Assembly (NCBI GenBank): GCA_031270145.1
Contig: JAISYD010000229.1
Coordinates: 1-9,164 of the forward strand
Direction of reading: 5' to 3'
DNA length: 9,164 nt
DNA from: Planctomycetota bacterium
Lineage (GTDB): Bacteria; Planctomycetota; SZUA-567
Every line of letters begins with the position of its first letter. Within the stretch, counting starts at the first letter, position 1. Of the stretch, positions 5,932 through 9,164 are shown piece after piece. Made by a program: the position numbers and the translations under genes. A model generated the notes under the pieces. The model was not told the DNA's origin, did no database searches, and worked only from the letters and a program-made list of their open reading frames with translations.

Positions 5932-6903
5932 ATGGCGAATTTCGTTGTGACCGTCCGGTACGGCCTTATGGCGGCGACGGAGCGGTTTTCCGCCGAGTCC
6001 GGCGAATTCCGCCCGGGCGACGAGGTGATAGTCCGCACCGCCCGCGGCATTGACTACGGCGCGGTGATGTCCGCCGCCGTTCCGGACGTTCCGGCCGGCC
6101 CGGACGGGGAGGTGCGGGGCGAACTCCTCCGGGCGGCGAACGAGACCGACCGTAAAATCATCGCCCACATCCGCGAGGCGCGCGAGCCGGACGAATTCGC
6201 CAACTGCGCCGAGTGCATCGAGGCGCGGCGGCTTCCGATGCGCCTGGTGGGAGTGGAGCATCTCTTCTCGGGCGACAAGATCATCTTCTATTTTCTGGCC
6301 GACAACCGGGTGGATTTCCGGGAGTTGGTGAAGGATTTGGCCCGCCGCTACCGTACCCGCATCGAGATGCGCCAGATCGGGGTCAGGGACGAGGCCCGGC
6401 TGCTGGCCGATTACGAGCATTGCGGCCGCGAACTTTGTTGCCGCGTCTTCATTCGCAACCTCGAGCCCGTCACCATGCGCATGGCCAAGATGCAGAAGAC
6501 CACCCTCGATCCCTCGAAAATTTCCGGCCATTGCGGCCGCCTCATGTGTTGCCTCAGGTTCGAGGACTGCGTCTATTCGGCCCTCCAGGCCGAGATGCCG
6601 GCCAAGGGGGCGGTTTGCGTGCTAGACGATTTCGCCGGCGAGGTCGTGAGCGTCGACATTTTCCGCCGGCTGGTCACCCTGAACCTGCCCAACGGCGGCC
6701 AGGAAACCGTCTCCCTGGACGACGTTCGGGAGATCCGGGGCCGGCGCGGAGGCAAACCGAGCGGCAGGTGGGACGGCGGGGCCAGGCGCAATGACCTTCC
6801 CGGCTCCGCCTGCCCCTGCCGGAACGGATCCCGCCCGCCTCCGGGCGCCGGCGATCCGGCGGCGTCCGGATCGCCGGCGGAAGCGGAACGGGAAGACGGT
6901 TGA
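5932..6903 (+). CDS. PSP1/YaaT-family protein
   Basis: The product is 323 aa from ATG 5932. It begins with a compact domain (VVTVRYGLMAATERF...GDEVIVRTARGIDYG), as in YaaT/PSP1 proteins. The defining Cys-rich core is complete: EHCGRELCCRVF (C164, C169, C170), a PVTMRMAKMQ segment, then KISGHCGRLMCCLRFEDC (C201, C206, C207, C213). In Bacillus subtilis YaaT works with YlbF and YmcA in the Y-complex that affects RNase Y-dependent mRNA processing and phosphorelay output. An RNase Y gene is in this window, but a functional link here is inference. After about residue 275 the sequence turns into a Gly/Pro/Ala-rich, Arg-rich tail not typical of the family, and its DNA contains a perfect 14-bp inverted repeat. 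An upstream in-frame ATG at 5911 overlaps the previous stop (ATGA). ATG 5932, with GGGAGG at 5915-5920, matches the usual family start better. Confidence 0.88.
   Translation: MANFVVTVRYGLMAATERFSAESGEFRPGDEVIVRTARGIDYGAVMSAAVPDVPAGPDGEVRGELLRAANETDRKIIAHIREAREPDEFANCAECIEARRLPMRLVGVEHLFSGDKIIFYFLADNRVDFRELVKDLARRYRTRIEMRQIGVRDEARLLADYEHCGRELCCRVFIRNLEPVTMRMAKMQKTTLDPSKISGHCGRLMCCLRFEDCVYSALQAEMPAKGAVCVLDDFAGEVVSVDIFRRLVTLNLPNGGQETVSLDDVREIRGRRGGKPSGRWDGGARRNDLPGSACPCRNGSRPPPGAGDPAASGSPAEAEREDG
6846..6879 (+). repeat. Perfect 14-bp inverted repeat inside the PSP1 gene 3' end
   Basis: CGCCGGCGATCCGG (6846-6859) is followed by a 6-nt loop CGGCGT (6860-6865) and its exact reverse complement CCGGATCGCCGGCG (6866-6879). 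The repeat lies in the low-complexity C-terminal tail of the PSP1 protein and ends 22 nt before its stop and 30 nt before the next start. No T run follows, so an intrinsic terminator is unlikely. In RNA it would form a very stable stem, possibly an RNA-processing or differential-stability element between the PSP1 gene and the downstream genes, or a dispersed palindromic repeat that landed in a tolerant coding tail. Confidence 0.8.
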
Positions 6904-6908
6904 ACCCC

Positions 6909-7331
6909 ATGCTTACGCTGGAGCAGGCGCGGGAACGCATAGAGCTGATAGCCGGGAAGGACGGGCGCTATGATCCGGCCGCCTTCTTTTTCGTCAATGA
7001 TTCGGTGGCGGCCGCGTTGAAGTGGCTTAAATCCGGCGAGATGCGGGCCAATGATTCGGCCCCTTCGCGGGGCGGCGGGGAGGATTTCCATATCAGTTGC
7101 CGCGAGCTCTTGGAGGCGATGCGGCGCCTGGCGCGGGAACGCTGGGGTTGCCTCGCCAGGCAGGTGCTGGAAAATTGGGGCGTGGCGTCCACCGGGGACG
7201 TCGGGGAAATCGTATTTATGATGGTGGATGACGAGAAGCTCGAGTGGCGGCGGCGAAAATCGGACACCAAGGAGGAATTTCGGGACGTGTATGATTTCAA
7301 GGCCGTCTTCGACGTCTGGGGCGGCGACTGA
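6909..7331 (+). CDS. Minf_1886-type (TIGR04138) PVC-restricted protein of unknown function
   Basis: The product is 140 aa, the usual size for this family, and probably cytosolic, with no membrane segment or signal peptide. Recognisable stretches are the N-terminal YDPAAFFFVNDSVAAAL, the central HISCRELLEAMRRLA, then WGCLARQVLENWGV, followed by STGDVGEIVFMMVDD and the C-terminal FRDVYDFKAVFD. This order (H-(V/I)-S-x-x-E-L-L, then WGV.ST.D.GEIVF, then DVYDF) is the hallmark of a short protein found almost only in Planctomycetes and Verrucomicrobia and their relatives. No catalytic motif is evident and the function is unknown. ATG 6909 is 5 nt after the PSP1 stop; an overlapping TTG at 6900 would add three residues. 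The stop codon shares one base with the next start (TGATG), so it is very likely translationally coupled to the phosphatase gene. Confidence 0.85.
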   Translation: MLTLEQARERIELIAGKDGRYDPAAFFFVNDSVAAALKWLKSGEMRANDSAPSRGGGEDFHISCRELLEAMRRLARERWGCLARQVLENWGVASTGDVGEIVFMMVDDEKLEWRRRKSDTKEEFRDVYDFKAVFDVWGGD

Positions 7332-7810
7332 TGCCGGGAAACTTCTCTTTCGTCATACCCGGCAAGCTGGCCGGCTGCGCCAGGCCGGGGGGATTGTGGG
7401 GGGATCTGCGCTCGGACCTCGCCGGGCTGGTCCGCCAGGGAGTGGCGGCGCTGGTCAGCCTCACCCAGGATGCCTTGGAGCCGGCGGCGCTCCGGGACGC
7501 CGGTCTTGCGGCTTTGCATCTGCCGATCGCCGATTTCGCCGCGCCGACCCAGGAGCAGATAGCCGAGTTTGTGGCTTTTGCCGACCGCTGGATCGGAGCC
7601 GGCGGGGCGGTGGCGGTGCATTGCGGCGCCGGCTATGGCCGCACCGGCGTCATGCTGGCTTGCTACCTGGTCAGCCGGGGGGCGTCGGCGGAGGAGGCGT
7701 TGCGCCTGGTTCGCCGCGAGCGGCCGGGTTCGGTGGAGACCTCGGAACAGGAGCGTTCCGTGCGGGATTTTTATCTGTCGCTCGCGCGGAGGCTGGAAAT
7801 CGGCCGGTAG
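7331..7810 (+). CDS. Dual-specificity protein phosphatase, DUSP23-like
   Basis: The product is 159 aa. The Cys-phosphatase signature is intact: HCGAGYGRTG, with nucleophile C98 and R104 (C-x5-R), and the general acid is D68 in LPIADF. The whole chain resembles the small atypical eukaryotic phosphatase DUSP23/VHZ: NFSFVIPGKLAG at the start (human: NFSWVLPGRLAG), LVSLTQ, DF..PT.EQI..FV, MLACYLV, then RRERPGSVETSEQE near the end. Such enzymes remove phosphate from Tyr and Ser/Thr residues; substrates here are unknown. The protein is about the same size as DUSP23 and has no signal peptide or membrane helix, so it should act in the cytosol. It is coupled to the previous gene by TGATG and lies 27 nt before a Ser/Thr kinase gene, so it is a natural candidate to oppose that kinase. 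That pairing is inferred from position. Confidence 0.9.
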   Translation: MPGNFSFVIPGKLAGCARPGGLWGDLRSDLAGLVRQGVAALVSLTQDALEPAALRDAGLAALHLPIADFAAPTQEQIAEFVAFADRWIGAGGAVAVHCGAGYGRTGVMLACYLVSRGASAEEALRLVRRERPGSVETSEQERSVRDFYLSLARRLEIGR

Positions 7811-7837
7811 GCGGCGCATTCACGAAAGGGCGGCTCC

Positions 7838-9100
7838 ATGGCGGACAATGCCGATCTTCCGGATATGGAGAAGGATCTCGATTTCGCCACCCTGGCCATC
7901 GCCCATCGGGTGCTGACCCGGGAACAGTTGGAGGAGGTCGAGAGGATCATCGCCGGCGAAACCGCTTCCGGCAAGCCCCGCCGCCCGGTGGAGGACGTCC
8001 TCCTGGAGCGGGGCGTCCTCAGGTCGGAGCAGGTCTGGGCCGTCTACAAGGCCAAGGAGCGGCTGATCCGCGACGCCAGGGCCAGGGGCCAGCGCATCGG
8101 CGGCTACGAGATACTGGGCAAGCTGGGGGAGGGCGGCCTGGGCGTGGTTTACCGGGCCAAGCAGCTTTCGATGGGGCGCATCGTCGCCCTCAAGGTGCTG
8201 CACGAGCGCTGGGTCACGGATGACGAATTTCGCAAGCGCTTCCTGGTCGAGGCCCGTTTGGTGGGGCGCCTGAGCCACCCCAACCTCATCCAGGTCATCG
8301 ACGTCGGCCGCCACAAATCCACTCTCTATTTTTCCATGGAGTTCGTCGACGGGGAGCCGGTGGACGCCACCCTGGATCGCGACGGCAGGATGAACACCCA
8401 GACCGCCGTTTCCATCGCCCTCCAGGTCGCGGCCGCCCTCGAATATCTGCGGCAGCGGCGCATCGTGCACCGGGACGTCAAGCCCGGCAACATCATGGTC
8501 GCCAAGGGCGGCATCGCCAAGCTTGGCGATTTCGGCTTCGTCAAATCCAGCCTGGAGTCGGTTCTTTCCACCGAGGGCGAGGTCCTGGGCACTCCCGACT
8601 ACATCTCGCCCGAATCGGCCCGGGGGGAGAAGAACTTGGATTTCCGCAGCGACCTTTATTCCCTTGGCGCCACCCTCTACCATATGCTGGCCGGTTCCCC
8701 GCCCTTCGGGGGCAGCGTGTCCGACGTCATGGATCAGCATATCAAGAACGATCCGAAGCCCATCTCCGACGTGGTCCGCGACATTCCGCCGAAAATGGCG
8801 GAGGTGATCGAGCGGCTGATGCGCAAGCAGCCGGCGGATCGCTACCAGGATTTCCAGACTCTGCTGGGCGACTTGGATGAAATCCGCCGCGAGGGGAAGG
8901 CTCCGCCCCCGGCGACCGGCCTGCCGTCGAGCAGCGTCGCCAACGTCCTCCGCTCGCGCCAGGCCGGGGACCGGCAGCCGGAAAAACAATTGCGGCAAAG
9001 CCTGGCGGCGCTAAGGATTTGGCTGGCGGTCGTCGGGACGGGGTTCATCGCCGCCCTGGCCGGCCTGGGTTATTTGCTGTTTTTCCGGGGGGGAGGCTAA
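7838..9100 (+). CDS. Hanks-type Ser/Thr protein kinase with C-terminal membrane anchor
   Basis: The product is 420 aa. The kinase domain at about 89-350 has all key elements: the glycine loop LGEGGLGVVYRA, VALKVL with ATP-binding K119, the catalytic loop HRDVKPGN with D213, K215 and N218, the DFG motif with D231, and GTPDYISPE in the activation/P+1 region. SPE replaces the usual APE. It should be active. The first ~85 residues form a separate helical region with two similar motifs, HRVLTREQLEEV and ERGVLRSEQVWAV, a layout seen at the N-terminus of some planctomycete kinases and of GspE-like proteins. After a short linker one hydrophobic helix at about 392-416 ends the protein, leaving only four residues beyond. 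It is thus tail-anchored with no external sensor domain. ATG 7838 has AAAGGG (7825-7830) 7 nt upstream. It follows the phosphatase gene by 27 nt. Confidence 0.94.
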   Translation: MADNADLPDMEKDLDFATLAIAHRVLTREQLEEVERIIAGETASGKPRRPVEDVLLERGVLRSEQVWAVYKAKERLIRDARARGQRIGGYEILGKLGEGGLGVVYRAKQLSMGRIVALKVLHERWVTDDEFRKRFLVEARLVGRLSHPNLIQVIDVGRHKSTLYFSMEFVDGEPVDATLDRDGRMNTQTAVSIALQVAAALEYLRQRRIVHRDVKPGNIMVAKGGIAKLGDFGFVKSSLESVLSTEGEVLGTPDYISPESARGEKNLDFRSDLYSLGATLYHMLAGSPPFGGSVSDVMDQHIKNDPKPISDVVRDIPPKMAEVIERLMRKQPADRYQDFQTLLGDLDEIRREGKAPPPATGLPSSSVANVLRSRQAGDRQPEKQLRQSLAALRIWLAVVGTGFIAALAGLGYLLFFRGGG

Positions 9101-9113
9101 GCCGTCCGGGAGT

Positions 9114-9164
9114 ATGGCGCGGCGTGGAGCGGCGTTTTCGCCAATGGCTTTTTCCGTTTGTTCG
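9114..9164 (+). CDS. Possible start of a further gene, cut by window edge
   Basis: An open frame starts at ATG 9114 and runs to the last base, encoding 17 residues (MARRGAAFSPMAFSVCS); a second in-frame ATG is at 9144. The basic start followed by small and hydrophobic residues could be the beginning of a signal peptide. GGGAG at 9107-9111 is too close to ATG 9114 for ideal initiation, and GGAG at 9126-9129 is rather far from 9144. It would lie 13 nt after the kinase stop. With so few codons it may be a chance frame. Confidence 0.25.
   Translation, partial: MARRGAAFSPMAFSVCS

Noticed and set aside
7820..8998. Long - strand open frame (392 codons) opposite the kinase gene
   Set aside because: The + strand encodes a complete kinase with every catalytic motif; the antisense product has no recognisable features.
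9131..9155. GGCG-TTTT-CGCC stem followed by AATGGCTTTTT as a terminator of the kinase operon
   Set aside because: The stem is only 4 bp and the T run is separated from it by 6 nt, too weak for an intrinsic terminator; the region may equally be the start of a coding frame.

Overview
The window is very GC-rich and densely coding, and every supportable gene lies on the + strand. The best taxonomic clue is the gene at 6909-7331. Its product matches the Minf_1886/TIGR04138 type of small protein, which is essentially restricted to the Planctomycetes-Verrucomicrobia-Lentisphaerae (PVC) group. A non-sporulation setting for a PSP1/YaaT protein, a membrane-anchored Hanks-type kinase, and RNase Y together with an RNase E/G all fit a PVC bacterium. 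The genus cannot be named from sequence alone.

Layout. (1) 1-99 is the 3' end of rny (RNase Y). It is followed by a strong 12-bp GC hairpin at 111-140 that probably ends or protects that transcript. (2) 168-2935 is a tightly packed trio: a HAD-family hydrolase (GTG start, good Shine-Dalgarno), a Memo-family protein whose ATG overlaps the HAD stop, and truA (tRNA pseudouridine synthase). After a 71-nt gap comes a membrane-anchored protein of unknown function (3007-3669) with a coiled coil and a C-terminal beta-rich domain. (3) 3670-3799 is the only sizeable gap upstream of a new set of genes. It holds three consecutive predicted RNA hairpins directly before an RNase E/G gene, which recalls the structured 5' leader that E. 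coli RNase E uses for autoregulation. (4) 3800-9100 is a second probable operon: RNase E/G, an ArgA-type GNAT acetyltransferase with a Cys-rich tail, a PSP1/YaaT protein, the Minf_1886-type protein, a DUSP23-like dual-specificity phosphatase and a Ser/Thr kinase with a C-terminal membrane anchor. Gaps are small or absent (21, 17, 5, -1 and 27 nt). (5) 9101-9164 may contain the first codons of another gene.

The content is mainly RNA metabolism (RNase Y, TruA, RNase E/G) followed by signalling (PSP1 protein, phosphatase, kinase). The most notable points are the hairpin leader in front of RNase E/G, a perfect 14-bp inverted repeat inside the 3' end of the PSP1 gene, and the pairing of a eukaryote-like DUSP phosphatase with a Hanks kinase next to a lineage-specific protein of unknown function. 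I see no CRISPR array, insertion sequence, tRNA or rRNA.
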